Source: Periplaneta americana (lineage: Eukaryota > Arthropoda > Insecta > Blattodea > Blattidae). From it: a stretch of 64,000 bases of DNA. Of the stretch, positions 22,119-35,604 are shown in pieces. Position 1 is the stretch's first letter. Each line of letters opens with the position of its first letter. Made by a program: the position numbers and the translations under genes. Location: NCBI RefSeq assembly GCF_040183065.1, contig NC_091132.1, positions 162,698,102 through 162,762,101 of the forward strand, in the 5' to 3' direction. Below the pieces are notes generated by a model. That model was given only the letters and a program-made list of their open reading frames with translations. It searched no databases and had not been told where the DNA came from.

Positions 22119-22545
22119 GATACTTAAATATTAATGTGATTGTTAGTCAAATATTACGTTATGACTGCCATATTTATGGTGCACAAACCAACAATAAGAT
22201 CTTATTGCTCTACTCCAGGGTTTGGTTACGAGATTTCCATGGACAGACTTGAACTAATATGTAAATTCCTAAATTTTGCTGACAACTCAAAGAACAGTAG
22301 CAGCACAGGTCTTCCTAAACTGAATACAACTGTCCCTATATTTCCATATCTCAACAACAAATTCCAAAGTTTCTATCTTCCTGGAGAAACCATAGTATCC
22401 ATTGACGATATTCAGCCATTATAGAAAGGAAGATTATATTTTAAAGAGTACTTGCCGCTAAAAGCATCAAAATTTTTAATTCAGATGTACGAATTGTGTG
22501 AAACTAGAACTGGGTATCTGGGGTCCCTTGTGATTTTCACTAGTA

Positions 22546-23252
22546 CTTACTTACTGGCTTTTAACGAACCCGAAGGTTCATTGCCGCAGTCACATAAGCC
22601 CACCATCGGTCCCTATCCTGAGCAACATCAATCCAGTCTCTATCATCATATCCCACCTCCCTCAAATCCATTTTAATATTATCTTCCCATCTACGTCTCG
22701 GCCACCCCAGAGGTCTTTTCCCCTCTGGCCTCCCAACTAACACTCTATATGCATTTCTGGATTTGCCCATATGTGCTACATGTCCTGCCTATCTCAAACG
22801 TCTGGATTTAATGTTCCTAATTATGTCAGGTGAAGAATACAATGCATGAAGTTCTGTGTTGTGTAACTTTCTCCATTCTCCTGTAACTTCATCCCTCTTA
22901 GCCCCAAATATTTTCCTAAGCATCTTATTCTCAAACACCCTTAGCCTCTCTCAAAGTGAGAGTCCAAGTTTCACAACCATAAAGAACCGGTAATATAACT
23001 GTTTTATAAATTCTAACTTTCAGATTTTTTGACAGCAGACTGGATGATAAAAGTTTCTCAACCGATTAATAACAGGCATTTCCCATATTTATTCTGTGTT
23101 AAATTTCCTCCCGAGTATCATTTATATTTGTTACTGTTGCTCCCGGGTATTTGAATTTTTCCTCTTTTCGGGATTTACTTCTAATCCTATCTCTTTACTT
23201 GCTTCAAGTAAAATTCCCATATTTGCCATTATCGTTTGTGGATTTTCTCCTA
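22546..23252 (-). mobile_element. RTE-type LINE fragment in piggyBac
   Basis: Same family as 17834-18563. The minus-strand C-terminus (22561-22770) reads 'RRRWEDNIKMDLREVGYD', with an AAGT tail. The 13-bp target duplication ATTTTCACTAGTA (22533-22545) recurs at 23543-23555 beyond the later SINE. It is 5' truncated and has deletions. Confidence 0.85.
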
Positions 23253-23270
23253 ACATATTTTCATTAGTAG

Positions 23271-23538
23271 AAGGTAAAAGGTAAAGGTATCCCCGTAACA
23301 TGCCATGAAGACACTTGGGGGGGCATGGAGGTAGAGCCCCATGCTTTCCATGACCTCGGCACTAGAATGAGGTGGTGTGGTCGGCACCATGCTCTGACCG
23401 CCTTTTACCCCCGGGAAAGACCCGGTACTCAATTTTATAGGAGGCTGAGTGAACCTCGGGGCCGTTCTGAAAGTTTGGCAACGAGAAAAAATCCTGTCAC
23501 CACCTGGGATCGAGCCCCGAACCTTCCAGTCCGTAGCC
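23271..23538 (-). mobile_element. tRNA-derived SINE (third subfamily)
   Basis: On the minus strand it starts GTGGCTACGGACTGGAAGG with a B-box GGGCTCGATCCCAGG, and the body has GACCGGGTCTTTCC- and CCACACCACC-type blocks. The 18-bp flanking repeats ACATATTTTCATTAGTAG (23253-23270) and ACATATTTTCACTAGTAG (23539-23556) overlap the LINE's target duplication. It therefore inserted at the LINE's 5' junction. Confidence 0.8.
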
Positions 23539-24639
23539 ACATATTTTCACTAGTAGTGTAACTAAACTTAAATTATCATTGATTATAGCAAACACGACAT
23601 CAAGACATGAGCTATTCTGTTTCATTTAATAAAAGCAATTCTAAATAAAGACAGAATTGTTTGGATGGTTAATTTTTACAAGTCCCCAGAGCTGGGAGCA
23701 AAGTAGAAAGGCAAAGGGACCCATTGTGTCGGCACACTAAGATAGAACAGACGTGGGTTTCCTTAATCAATTAGAGATAGGAATTGAAAAATGGCAAATT
23801 TTAATTATATGCTCAGCATCCAGGCCCTGTCACTGTAATGAGATGGAGCAAAAAAAATATGTTTCCCTGATCTCTATATTTCACAGCAACGAAACCCGGG
23901 CAGAAAGAGAAAGAGGTATAGAAGAAAAAATGCCTGTGTCATGAGTTTTCGACTATAATACAAATATGCGTGACACTGACCACAAGAATCAGCTCTTGCA
24001 GACGTATCTAGTAGAGTGGATAGAGTGGAAACGTCTACACATGTGGTATACAAAGCCCTTCAGAAGAATTCTAAATTCCACAGCAGGCAATTCCATGACA
24101 AATTATAAGCAAACTAGTGGATAGCAAATTCATCACTTATCATTCAGAATTCCGCTGGTTGAGGAATTGTACCATCAATTCAGAGATTAAGAATGGAAAG
24201 TACGTAAAAGATTAAATAACACCACAATTGGAATGAAAGAAAGATTTTTTCCAAAAGAATTCCACCTAGGGGGAATAAGGCGAGACTGCAAAGAAGATGT
24301 GTTGTGTTCGAAATATGGAAAGAAAAAATACAATGTGTTTTTCTGCCATATTTGCGATGTTGGTCTACGAGTGCATGAATGCTTCAAGACATATTAAACT
24401 AAGGACAATTTTAAGGTAATGTAGACGTCACATTATTATTTTAAGAACCTCAATTAATATTACATGGATTTTTTAAAACTTAATAATTTTTCAAGCGAGT
24501 TACAGTAATTTTAATAAGATACCACATTTTTCTCGTTCACGCTCTTAACTTCTCGACGTCGCTGTACTAGCGCCAAGTTTAAATTCCTGATATCAGCAAA
24601 AGCTTAAAGGAGGTGTCTGCAGACATTAATATCTTCAAA

Positions 24640-24651
24640 ATTATGAAATTA

Positions 24652-24693
<42 letters not shown>

Positions 24694-25112
24694 TTCCTCC
24701 CATATCTCTTCCCTCTTGGATGATAATTCAAAATCTGATGAGGGATGCAGGATCGATCCATGCGCTGAAGATGCTGCTGCCAATTATTTCTATATGTAGT
24801 GATATGGTCCATAACCGAAGAGATTTGAAGATCTTGAAGGATATCTACAGTTTTATTTTTGTCTAACTTTGTGTAGCCAGCTGTTATTCTCATGAACTTC
24901 ATTTCGCTAGCTGTTATTCTGTTTATGTCTCTTTTACATATAGTCCAAGCTTCACTCCCATAGGTAAGCACTGGTCTCACTAAGGTTTTATAAGCTCTTA
25001 TTCTCGTATGTCTTTGCACTAAAGATGGTTTTAAAACTCTATTAATGGTTCCCATGGACTTATTATAATTTTGAATTTTAAGTGATATCAATTTCATTGT
25101 CATAACTAACAT
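24640..25112 (-). mobile_element. RTE-type LINE, C-terminal fragment with GAT tail
   Basis: The minus-strand frame has 'AYKTLVRPVLTYGSEAWTIC', 'MKFMRITAGYTKLDKNKTVD' and 'RNNWQQHLQRMDRSCIPHQI'. It then reads into a poly-Met run made by the (GAT)n tail at 24652-24692. Same subfamily as 1400-2112. No polymerase core. Confidence 0.75.
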
Positions 25113-27793
25113 GATATCCTAAGTATTTGAATGAGGAAACTACGAAATTATTAAATATTAAAATTGTATTGAAAACAAAGATGGTTTCTTTTCCAAAGCT
25201 GGAAGTATATATAAAAAAAATTTAATATCCAGAGAGTTCACTTCAGAGTTTTACAGCATACTGCAGTACTTAATAGAGGCCATACATTAAAAACACAATA
25301 AACATTATTTTGCTATATTGCAAATAAATGTACCCAATTATTATTACTGAATAGTTGTGAATTTGTATTACTACTATTTCAAATGAAAAAAATCTTCAAG
25401 CTTCTGATTACTAAGTTTATTTCTTCTGTGTTGATTCGTCAACTATAGTGCATTAAAATTTCTTCAATATAAGAACAACCCACTTACAGTAATCTAGTAT
25501 ATCACCAATTCCATAAAACACTATCTATGCGGATCAGATTGCATGTACGTAGAACTTCCAATGTCAATCATTTCTATTTCTTCAACATCCTAATTCTCTC
25601 CTACCGACAAACTGTCGTACATTGATTCAGTTTTCATCTACCAGGTGCGCATCACTATCTGAACAGTGGCAACATCAGATTCCCCTACAGAGTAGCAGGC
25701 ATATCAGCATATTCCGAATTTCACCGAACAACAATGACGTCACGCTGCAGCAAAATAGGAACAAAACTGCTGGAAGGTTCGATGGCTATCATAGTGGCTG
25801 TACAAGTTGTTGTCTGTGCTATGCTAGCAAGATTTTGCGAAATTTCCGTACTGTCATCTCGTTCATAGAAAAGAGCGCATAAACCATTTATTTCTTGAAC
25901 CGGTAGTAATAATTGGTCTGTTGACATGTTCGCTCATAAGCCATTAACATATTGTTTTTACGTTGTGCTCATTACAAACAATACAGCAGAACACACCGCC
26001 ATGACACAACAGTGCACGATGTCATTCGTCTGCTAATTCCCGCCCTATACAAGAACCAATCAGTTTCACTGATGGCTGCTGATGGATACTGCCACCACCT
26101 CTGCAAGAGCTAATGGAACCAGTACAACACCGGTGGAGCATCAGTGACGTCATCATTGAAATTAGGAACACCGTGATGCCATCAGATTGTTCACCGCTGA
26201 GATTCGGAATACGCTCATATGTACCAGCAGTTTGAAATACTATTCACATTCGATAGTAAATACAGTTTTGAGAAAATTTCGCAGGACACTCTCGCTTACC
26301 TTCAATTACAATATTTTTCAATTACTATCAATATTTTTCTTTTATTGAAAACATCCAATGTTTAATATATGGGTTTAGTCAGAGCATATATGCATATCTT
26401 CATTATTATTTACATGATTACAAAATTTAAAATAAAAGATTTTGGTCTTGTCCACAGGTCTGCAACTCACATCTAGAGGGTCAAGCAGATTATGGTGGGA
26501 AAGACTTCACACCGATGCAGAGATACTGTTGACGTCAACAGTTTTTAATTTAGAGTTTTCGTCAACAGCTATGTACATGGAGGAAAATTTAGGGTTCTTA
26601 AAATCGATTTCAAACTCAACATATTATCAGTCAAAGTCCAAATGCGATCTATTTGCTATGGTACGAAACCTGAGTGCACTATACTGTTCCTCAAGGTTGT
26701 TTGAAAGGCAGTTATGATATACATTGAAAGTGATTATATTTTGTTCAACCTGCGGCATCGTTTCGCAAACATGCATACATACGAAATAAAATAAGATTTT
26801 CAAAACTTGTATCGTAAATAACTATCGTGTTGGAAACATACCTTCCTATAATTCTCACAAACCTTGTTTATGTTACATGTGTGAGCTTAAATCTAGTATT
26901 TAGTTCCGGGAAAAAGCACATATCCTCATTCTATATAGCAAGATCTCGTACCTTGCCAAAACTTAGTTAGTGGTGTTTAAAAAGGGTGCGTCTGCTACTA
27001 TGGCTATTTGCGCTCTTATCTAAAATCTTTCACAAAACAGAAACACAATAAAATAATCAGAATGTTTAAAAGAACTAAAAAACATTCTCACGGTTAAAAC
27101 GAGGTAAACAAATGCATTTTCAATAAGGTAATGCATAAAAATCATAAAAGTGAGCAGTTCTCAAACCCTAGCTAGTATTTAAAAAGAAACAATAAAATAA
27201 TAAAACAAATGCCACCAGAAATAACATATGGCGCATTTCTAAAATACTCGGATGTAAAAGGTCCAAATGTCAAGTTTGTTAAAAACATATAGTAAACAAC
27301 AAATGTAACCTCTGGATGTAAAGGGTCTGGAGGATAAGTGAAACAGGTCAATAAAAAACTAAATCACCCTGTCAAGTCCTGTATTCGATAAAAATCTCAG
27401 AACTGCATTTGTACAATTAAAATCATTTCCAAGAGCGTCACGTAGAGTCAGCCGAATTCCATATTGCTGACGGACATGATCATATTTTCAACAATGCAAT
27501 AAAAAATGTTCCACCGTAAGTGGAACATGGCATATATCACACTCCGGCTGAAGCTCGCCACATAGGAGATGCCTTGCCGAAAGTAGCTGTATCTCGCTTG
27601 AATACAGCCATATCACACTTCAAATTTAATTTGGGCAAGAAAGAAATAAATAGCATGCAGGTAGTTTTACTGTCCCCACTGTAAACCAAAATTAGCTTGT
27701 CACCATAGCTGTACAGACAAGGTTTCTGTGATGAACGCAATACAAGTTAAACATTGGAAAGAAGAGCCAGTACACCCAATGAGCTTCACTCAC
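25113..27793. other. intron 2 of gene A, partly duplicated in gene B
   Basis: No gene. DNA at about 27600-27793 and 26790-26960 aligns in reverse complement with gene B's 54284-54480 and 54530-54730. The remainder (25113-26780) shows no recognised element. Confidence 0.6.
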
Positions 27794-27931
27794 CTCGACT
27801 TCACACTTCATTACGGGAAAATTGTTTGGTAGTATAATTTCTTCAAGTTTTATCTCTGAAGTGTGATTGTAGCTGTCGTCCACGCATTCCTCCTTTATCC
27901 TAGTCTCGGAAAGATCCAATAAATTCCCTTC
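27794..27931 (-). CDS. C2H2 zinc-finger gene A, exon 2
   Basis: 138 bases between a TTCTGCAG acceptor and a GTCGAG|gtgagt donor, phase 0 at both ends. It encodes 46 residues (29-74) beginning 'EGNLLDLSETRIKEECVDDS'. Three more hydrophobic-K-x-E sites occur here: IKEE 40-43, IKLE 55-58 and MKCE 69-72. The rest is acidic and unstructured in appearance. Identical length and phases to gene B's 54146-54283, with most residues conserved. The N-terminal tail may recruit SUMO-dependent partners (inference). Confidence 0.85.
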
Positions 27932-28817
27932 CTGCAGAACAAAGAGGCATAATGAATGAGTAATATATTACAATGTGACAGAAGCTGATCACAAGTGTTA
28001 CAGGTTGGAATGTGGGACTGAATGCGAGTGTTTCAATACTACTTGCATCACAGGAGAGGAATTATGGAAATAATTTAAGGAAAAATGGATAAAAATTTTC
28101 AAAGCAGCATACGTCAGAGAAAAGATAATGCTTCACTTATGAGCGCGACAATTTGCATATTTGATTTTGGTACTCAGTAAATTTACAAAGTGTATCTATA
28201 TTTAAAAAACAGTCCCAACACTTGTTACCTGCGCTCAATTATAATGGAAGAAATATGACTAATTTCTGTCATATCATTGGAACTTTTAATCAAGGTGCAC
28301 TGCATTTCATGACAAATTGTGGTATAAGAGTCTCCGATGCATGCAATCAACTCTTCACTGTCCTTCCCAATAAGTACATTGACCAGACTTTTTACGGTCC
28401 AGCAGGGGACATCAGCAATTTCAAGAAAAACCACACTTACCTAGTTACTCTCTCCAGTGAAATGTTACCGAAAAAACACGTAACAGTAGATACAATGATA
28501 GAACTCTGCACACTAAATTTGCAAAGTATCGTAACATTTTGAATTAAATGCATAAATACACGTAACTCCTATATACAGATAATTACAGCCACTAAAAAGT
28601 CAATTCAGTACTGACGCATGCATGGAAGTCTTCGACATAATATTGCTGAACTCTATCACACACATTTTACAAGTACTTGTCTGAAGACTGTATCTCCTTA
28701 AAGATCTATTCATTCCCATACAGCTTCACACCAAGTTCTTCAAATGAGGAATGAAAGTTTGTTTTCACTTGTAGGCCTAACAACTGTTCAACTTTCTTTT
28801 CCTACTTTTCATCAATC
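27932..28817. other. intron 1 of gene A, partly duplicated
   Basis: 27932-28075 and 28215-28335 align inverted with gene B intron 1 (about 54000-54145 and 52990-53110). No gene; the 106-codon frame at 28222-28542 is a chance opening in this intron. Confidence 0.65.
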
Positions 28818-30061
28818 TAGGATGACCAGCTATAGTCAGCTATATCGATAGAAAAGAGGACACAAGGCTTCAAAAAGGAGGACATTGTTCGAAAAAAGAG
28901 GACAGAAAATATGTATTTAGATTTAGCCTTAGGCCAATATTACAAGTATAAATTACGTCAATATCTGTTTTCTAACAAAATATTTACAGTACAGATTTAG
29001 GCTTACATCATACTTAAAAGTATGATAATATTACCAAATAATTATGATAAAACTTGATAATAATGATTTTGTTGTTAGCTACATATAAAGTCAAGGGAAC
29101 TATAATTATTATTAAAGAGGACAGAAAATATCTATTTAGATTTAGGTTTAGACCTATATTATACTTAAAATTATGTCATTATCTATTTTATTACAGCAAA
29201 CTTATAATAAAACTTAGTAATATAAAATGACTTTACATTTAACTACATATGAAACCCAAAGGAATTACAATTATTATCAAAATACATAAAAAGACCACAC
29301 AAAATGTGAACTTAATTAATTGTAAGCAAAGATCGTTGGCAAAGAGTATAATCCGTTGCTGCTGCTGCCACCTACAAGCAAATTACTTGAAAAAATGCGT
29401 CAAATCAGATAATTTCAAAATATCAGCCATACAAGTTACAAAAAGTAGGATATCTCATTTTTTTTTAAATCTGAGACAAGGGCCTAAAAGGAGGACATGT
29501 ACAGATTAAAAGGACGTTTGGTCCCCCTACATCAGTCCAGATTGAGTTCATTGTGGAGAAAAGTATTTCAACTGATGAATTACTGACTGGAAGTCACATG
29601 ATTAATGACACTATTTTGAGTAGACTTTCAAACAGAATTATTATTATTATTTTTTTTTTAAATGTTGAAAACAATCATACCACTTTCACTTGTTGGTTTG
29701 TTACAAAATTTCTCATTTCTTGAACTACCGGTACTTACAAATGGGTGCTATGGCAATTCTAATGCTTCTGTGCAACGCGACCAAAGACAAAAATGCTATA
29801 TTCTTCTCAAAGAGTGCAGAATATCTCATACTGTGCTCACTGGATGTTCTGTCTGATACTGAGAAGCATTCAGAAATGTGCATGAATCGCAGCAGTTCTA
29901 TCACGATCTTTAAATATTTGTGTAAAATATCACTGAAACAAAATCAAAGCTTCTTGGGACAAAATTAATTTTTGAGGACAAAAGCGGGAACATTTGCTCC
30001 CTGGGGACAGCAATTCAAAACTGGGACAGTCCCCGGAAATCGGAGATGTCTGGTCAACCTA
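28818..30061. mobile_element. probable hAT-like non-autonomous element
   Basis: CTAGGATGACCAG (from 28818) and CTGGTCAACCTA (to about 30061) are inverted ends. The repeated word GAGGACA recurs in its left half. No transposase was recognised and no convincing 8-bp target duplication was found. The superfamily call rests on the terminus only. Confidence 0.45.
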
Positions 30062-31399
30062 CAATAAGGGACTTACATAAAGACTATAAAATCCAGTGAT
30101 AAGATATTCACTGGTGACATATCGAACAATCTTAGAAAACAATTCAGAGTACCTCTGCACTCGTAACCTTCCACATATTACAACCAAAGAATTTTCAGAA
30201 TTCAATAAGAGTGAAGGTAATGAAAATACACATTAGTTTTTAGAACATCAAATTAATATTTTTAGATCAGTATTTGTGTGTCTTGGAAAAATTAGTTCGA
30301 TATTGAATCCTGTGAGTCTGGATGCTATTTAGAATCTCGTTCACTCGTTAATGTTGATGCTGGATTTTTGCAGGTGCAATTTGTTATAATAATGTGAGAT
30401 CTTATCTTGTCGAGTGTTTTGTAGCATTGGATTAGCCACAAGTCTCCTAAGAAATGAACTTGAAAATTATCTGTTCTCACGCCACTGCAATTCCTGCCAC
30501 TGGATTTATGAAGAATATCTACTGTCACAAGGTCATCGAAATGGGGGAAATCATATGACAGTTATTTGCTTGATGGGAACCGTTTCTTTTAATTATATTA
30601 AACATTTACATAATATTACACAGAATTCTAATTCCGTACAGTAACTATTTTCAGGAAAAATCCTAACAGATCAGTCACTAGCCAGCAGAAATTGGTGGAG
30701 GAAACCGAGATGCAACATAACCACTAGGAAAGTCAGAGAAGTTGCAAGTATTGCAGATATAAACTCACCCACCATTTTGGAGCATATTAAATTTATCATA
30801 CGAAAGAAAAAAAACGAAGATCTCAACTGCAGGATCTGATGTCGAGGACTATAAATCTAATGCTTAGTATGCTGTGAATATGTTTGAAGAAGGGCGCGGA
30901 CACAGAAGAATAACTGAAAATGGCTGTCATTAACAATCACTGATGAACTCTCTCCCCCATGAGGATGGATCATATGAAAAGATACATAGCACTGTTATAA
31001 CTCATGAAATAATCCTTGTATAGGAGTTTCTTTATTCTTGCACATTGGTCTTTATTTCACATTTAATCGCTTCAACAATTAATTTCAACTCAGGTAAGAT
31101 GTCACAATAAGCCTCAACAAGACATAAATATTCTGGGTCATCCATGTATCTTGGAATTGGAGCTGTGTGAAGAGCCTCAGCAACATGTTTGTGCAGGCGG
31201 GAAGGGAGCGGTCTGTGGGAATATCTGGTTTATTCAAGGTCCCGCAATGCAGTTTGTTCTGTATTTCAGTGAAAGCAACACGTGAAGTGAAGTGAAATGG
31301 CAAATAATAGGGCTAATTATTCTAGTCCACATCAGGTGTTTATGTACGATTTCTAGGTATGTCCGTACAGAATCGTCTCGAGCTTCCAGGAGATTAATT
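30062..31399. other. intron 1 of gene A
   Basis: 30090-30175 aligns inverted with gene B at about 52850-52925. Otherwise no recognised structure. Confidence 0.5.
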
Positions 31400-32720
31400 C
31401 AAGAGAATTTCGCAGGTGTTCAGTCGCAGGTTGTGGGGTGATTATTAGATTAGTTAATAAATTTCGTGAAGTGCTCATACAAAAAACTCTTGATGACTGT
31501 GGGCAATGCTTGTAAAATTCCCATAAGAAATCTCTTAGCCGTCTTTATCAGCAAACGAGAATTTTTTATTGTTCCGTACAAAGGGCTATGAAGTTGCTTA
31601 AATTAAAACCCTAAAAATCTACAGTGGTGCAAGAACTTAAACCAGGTGATGTTCTATATAGCATTAGATTTTGTGAATGGATTTTCAATAAAATGCTTGA
31701 CAGAAAAATTGATTCTAATATCATTTTCTTTTCAGGCGAAGTGGGGTTTCATTTACCCCACTGCAGTGCTGAAAAATCTAATCTGCTTCTTCAGGTACCC
31801 CTTCATAACGAGAAATTAGGCGTGTGACGCACAGTGTCAGGTGCTACAGGAGCTATTTCAGTTCCAATATGACGTCAATATACGGAGTCTTCTACCAACT
31901 TTCTTAAGTACAAAACAAGTCAGACTGTCGTTTAGCAAAGAGTGAAAAAACAAAACATTTACTGCAAGACAACTAGCGAAATGTGTTGTGGTTTACAAAC
32001 TTTGAAAGTGTAACACATGTTCAACATCGTTTTAACCATGAATATCATGTTCGGAAAGCTCTGAATTAGAAGTTTATAAAGTTATGATACCATAATTCTG
32101 AAGGAAGTTGATCTATTTTCTATGCCATACTCTGGTGGCCATATGCGTGTTCTCGAAACCTAAGCTACTGTTAGTGCTGTTATGACATAAAATCCCAAGG
32201 AGTCTCATACAACCGTCTGCAGAGATAGATATGCCATACACAACTTGTGAAAGTTACCTGAAACTTTATCTCTGCCCCATACAACATGTTCAGGCATTAC
32301 AATATGTGGATTTCCAGAAGCAGATCAAATTTGTGTCTCATTCCACAGATGCAACAGGAAAACAACATGGGCATGGTGGTCCAGCAGGATTGCGCATCAC
32401 CTCGTGAATAATATTCAACATCAAACAGTGAGGTTATGGTGATCAATTACATGACGTCCAAATACTCCAGACCTGACACCAAATAATTTCTTTGTTTGAG
32501 GTTTTGTATGTGCAGCGACCTAGGAATACTGAGTATCAATAAATCAAGATTGGCTCAGCTCTTACAAAACCTACCACCGAGATGTTACAACTCACAAGAT
32601 AGATACAATCCTTACGACATGAAAAGTGTTGTGTATGCAATGGTGGTACATTCAGGTCTAATGTGGACAAAACATCTATCTTTGTGGAATACATTTACAG
32701 ATTATTGGAAAATAAGTTGC
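31400..32720 (+). pseudogene. Tc1-like transposase relic shared by both arms
   Basis: Broken reading frames give helix-turn-helix pieces near 31450-31600. They then give 'VQELKPGDVLYSIRFCEWIF' and 'NIIFFSGEVGFHLPHC' (31624-31827; the usual Asp-Glu reads Gly-Glu), and 'QQDCASPRE' near 32380. The C-terminal third is 'AQLLQNLPPRCYNSQDRYNP' (32496-32783). The C-terminal third has a reverse-complement counterpart in gene B intron 1 (51470-51680 and 52440-52560). The element is antisense to both genes and too decayed to act. Confidence 0.7.
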
Positions 32721-33109
32721 AATAGTTATCATGTTACAATGTTTTTCTTTTGTCTTCCCAATGGCTCATCCAACGTACAGTAGGCTATATTCATTAAAAT
32801 AGGTGTCTATAGAACAGGTTACCAATTAGCATAATTTATAAGAGTATATTTCGTTTGAAGCTTACTTAAGCACAGTTTAAACCAGCAAATCTGGCCAAAT
32901 CTCAAAATATTATGTGTACTAATACAAGAATGAAAACTGTGACGTGTTGGTGTGCAGCACAAGCAATTGTTTACTTGACATTTGTTAGTATCGGCCAAAT
33001 TCACTTTGCTAACTATAAATTGAGAGATGTATAGTTATTGTGTTACAGTTTACAGTGTTATGCATTTCAAACATAGAAAACAGATACCTAATAGTCAATT
33101 TTAATTTAC

Positions 33110-33198
33110 CTCTGATAAGGGCTTCTTCTCTTCTGCATCATTTGATTGCATAGGCAATGAGTGGATGTCCGGTTCCATCTTTATCACATCCATCTCAA
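33110..33198 (-). CDS. C2H2 zinc-finger gene A, first coding exon
   Basis: Minus strand: TTTCAG acceptor, TTGAG, ATG at 33193, 28 codons beginning 'MDVIKMEPDIHSLPMQ', then ATCAGAG|gtaaat, phase 0. IKME at residues 4-7 is the first of five SUMO-acceptor-like sites. Because a splice acceptor precedes the ATG, a non-coding 5' exon must lie upstream (above 33198), but I cannot place it. Intron 1 is 5.2 kb, against 3.2 kb in gene B. Matches 50887-50975 in B. Confidence 0.85.
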
Positions 33199-34245
33199 CT
33201 GAAAGAGAAATTTATAGAGATTGACATTCATCTGCAGGATATAAGCACACTCAAGTATATACAGTCACGAAGCTTGAGTTTATGAGGGTACTAGGAACAA
33301 TAGACTCTGCAGGTACTATTTTGCATTGTCTGTAATGAGGTGATAGTAGCTATCCTAGTGGTTAGCAACTATCTATGGATGCATATTTACTACGTATTGA
33401 GCTTCATGACTATATACTAGACTGTGATATAAGATGTTGGAAAAGTCTTATTTAGAGCGGTTGTAACATATTTTGCTGAATTCAGAACTTGTTCTGAACA
33501 AATGTATGCTATAGACAAAAACATAAGACATCTTTATATTAGCGAGTAAATCGCTATCAATTGGATTACGTAAACTCCTCGTGCACAAAATCAGATCCCA
33601 TTTCTCTATGGAATCAACAGACGGAATATGTGTATACGCGTGTGTGCGCATTCACATACATCAATGAATAATAGTACTCTTCTTCAGGATGCCACTCATA
33701 TTTTGTGATCAATGAGAACAAAATTCAAGTAGTACATATTACTTTTAAAATAATGCTTTAACTAGGCCTATTATTCACTTTTACACATAATTTCCTTAGC
33801 TTTTCACGTGTCAGAATTTACCTTAAAAATAAATTCGAATGACATGGTGATTAACATTCAAATTACTGTAATTACTTCCATCTGAGACTATTTATTTTGT
33901 CGTATGGTAAATATTACAGTATGTACTTAAAAACTATTTACGTTTGTATTATAGTGGCGCCATCCCATAGTACGGTTGTTCAGCTACAATTTGATGAATG
34001 ATTACAGAGGAGATTTCGTAATTTGTGTCTAAATATAAGTACTGAATACAATATAATAATTCGGAAACTTTAGAACTCTTAGGCCTACCACTGTCTAGAG
34101 GAGAAAAGAAGAATTTAATTGATAATGGATCTGTGTAAGCAGGTCTACAATTTCCCCATTTACACAATTATCGAGCAAATAATATGGGTCATCTACTACT
34201 TCGCCAATACTAGAAGAGAAAGCACACTAAAAATAAATGCAAATA
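33199..34245. other. upstream region of gene A, duplicated
   Basis: 33200-33510 aligns inverted with about 49905-50000 and 50750-50886 upstream of gene B (for example GACTTTTCCAACAT against TTTTCCAATC contexts around the exon). 33845-33975 aligns with 49785-49910 in the same orientation, implying a local inversion in one arm. No promoter motif is convincing. Confidence 0.5.
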
Positions 34246-34877
34246 TATAGGTCTACCTACAGTCGCGCCAACTTTTGAAAAATTTTAGGTGGGCTCAAAA
34301 TTTTTAATTACAATAAAATATCAAATTCTCCCTTACATGAATCGTGATGTATGTCTATTCACAACAATGATATAAAATATTGAATGACATAAAAATAAAA
34401 TTATAGATCAGACAATCTTTTTGATAAGTCGATAAAAATAATCGAATACAGATAGTAACTTAAATAAACCGTGATAAAGAGTTGTGTAGCCCTTGTGGAG
34501 GCGGCGGTACGATCAACCACTTCTCCTCTATATCTTTCTTATATTGGCTGCTTTCGCCAGGTGGACGGCACATTGGAAGGATTGGATGTGCGCAGTGGAA
34601 GACTTTTAGAAATGAATAGTGTGAATTTGTAAAACAAATACAATTAACAATAATAAGTAACAATGGACATAAATGGAAAATGAAATAACAATAAATATGA
34701 AATGGGTGAGTGAAAATAGGACAAACTAATCTGAAATGATATCCCCAGGATATGTAAATCATGTAAGTATCACAAGGCTGAGGCCAACACACTTATAAGT
34801 GATGAAACAATCTAACATGGCCGTCTCTCGACAATCAGAGACTAACCTATTAAGCATATGTTCATGAACCACTGTCT

Positions 34878-34878
34878 A

Positions 34879-34944
<66 letters not shown>

Positions 34945-34958
34945 ATCTGAGTACGAAT
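34878..34958. repeat. AT microsatellite
   Basis: About 80 bp of alternating A/T. Confidence 0.95.
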
Positions 34959-35604
34959 CTGAACAAAACACCCAGCCAGCACTTTAACTTAATACATGAT
35001 CCATTCAACCATAGATACCACTCAATCTCAGTAACCAAACTATAAATACATGTACACTGAATAAGAGAGAAACTCTACCTAGCATAAGGCATTACATGAC
35101 TGATCACTATACATTACCCACTGCACATATTGCTCACATAAACTGTGCAAATTGCACTAACACAAATCTCTGCACTTTACAAAATGAACACCCAATGGAG
35201 AGAGAGGGATGGAGACTGATACACGTAATAAGTACACGGACGATAATTCCAATCTCAACGATAATTTAAATAGCAACAAACTCGACGCATATAATAACAA
35301 AATAGCGGCGAAGGAAAACCAATAATCAAATGGAGCAGGGATTACACTAAAACAATATGTGAGACCGTAACCGCTGCTCTATCACTCTAACCATCTCGGA
35401 AGATGAACTCACGTTTCAAATCAATCTCATTACATAATCCCCAAAGCAATTTACCTCAAACACATATATATCTCACAAATATGTTACACAAAGCAAATAC
35501 TAAAACTTGCCCCCAAGACGTATCACTAGCAAGCGATGTTTCAAACTACAATCCACTAAAATCCCAAACACACACGACGCAATTTAACTACTCCACTGAT
35601 CTAT

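Larger units (their letters stand above)
22139..24398 (+). pseudogene. piggyBac-like transposase relic
   Basis: Segment 1 (22139-22545) reads 'MDRLELICKFLNFADNSKNS' and 'FQSFYLPGETIVSIDDI', then 'KGRLYFKEYLPLKASKF' and 'YELCETRTGYLGSLVIFTS', part of the DDE_Tnp_1_7 catalytic domain. A LINE plus SINE (22546-23538) interrupts it. Segment 2 (23556-24398) ends with 'VFDYNTNMRDTDHKNQLLQT', 'WIEWKRLHMWYTKPFRRILN' and the C-terminal Cys-rich finger 'CSKYGKKKYNVFFCHICDVG', followed by a stop. The N-terminus is missing, and there are internal stops and frameshifts. It lies in intron 2 of gene A and has no counterpart in gene B. Confidence 0.8.

Noticed and set aside
28222..28542. 106-codon plus frame in gene A intron 1
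   Set aside because: Antisense to the gene; the duplicated copy in gene B's intron does not preserve the frame.
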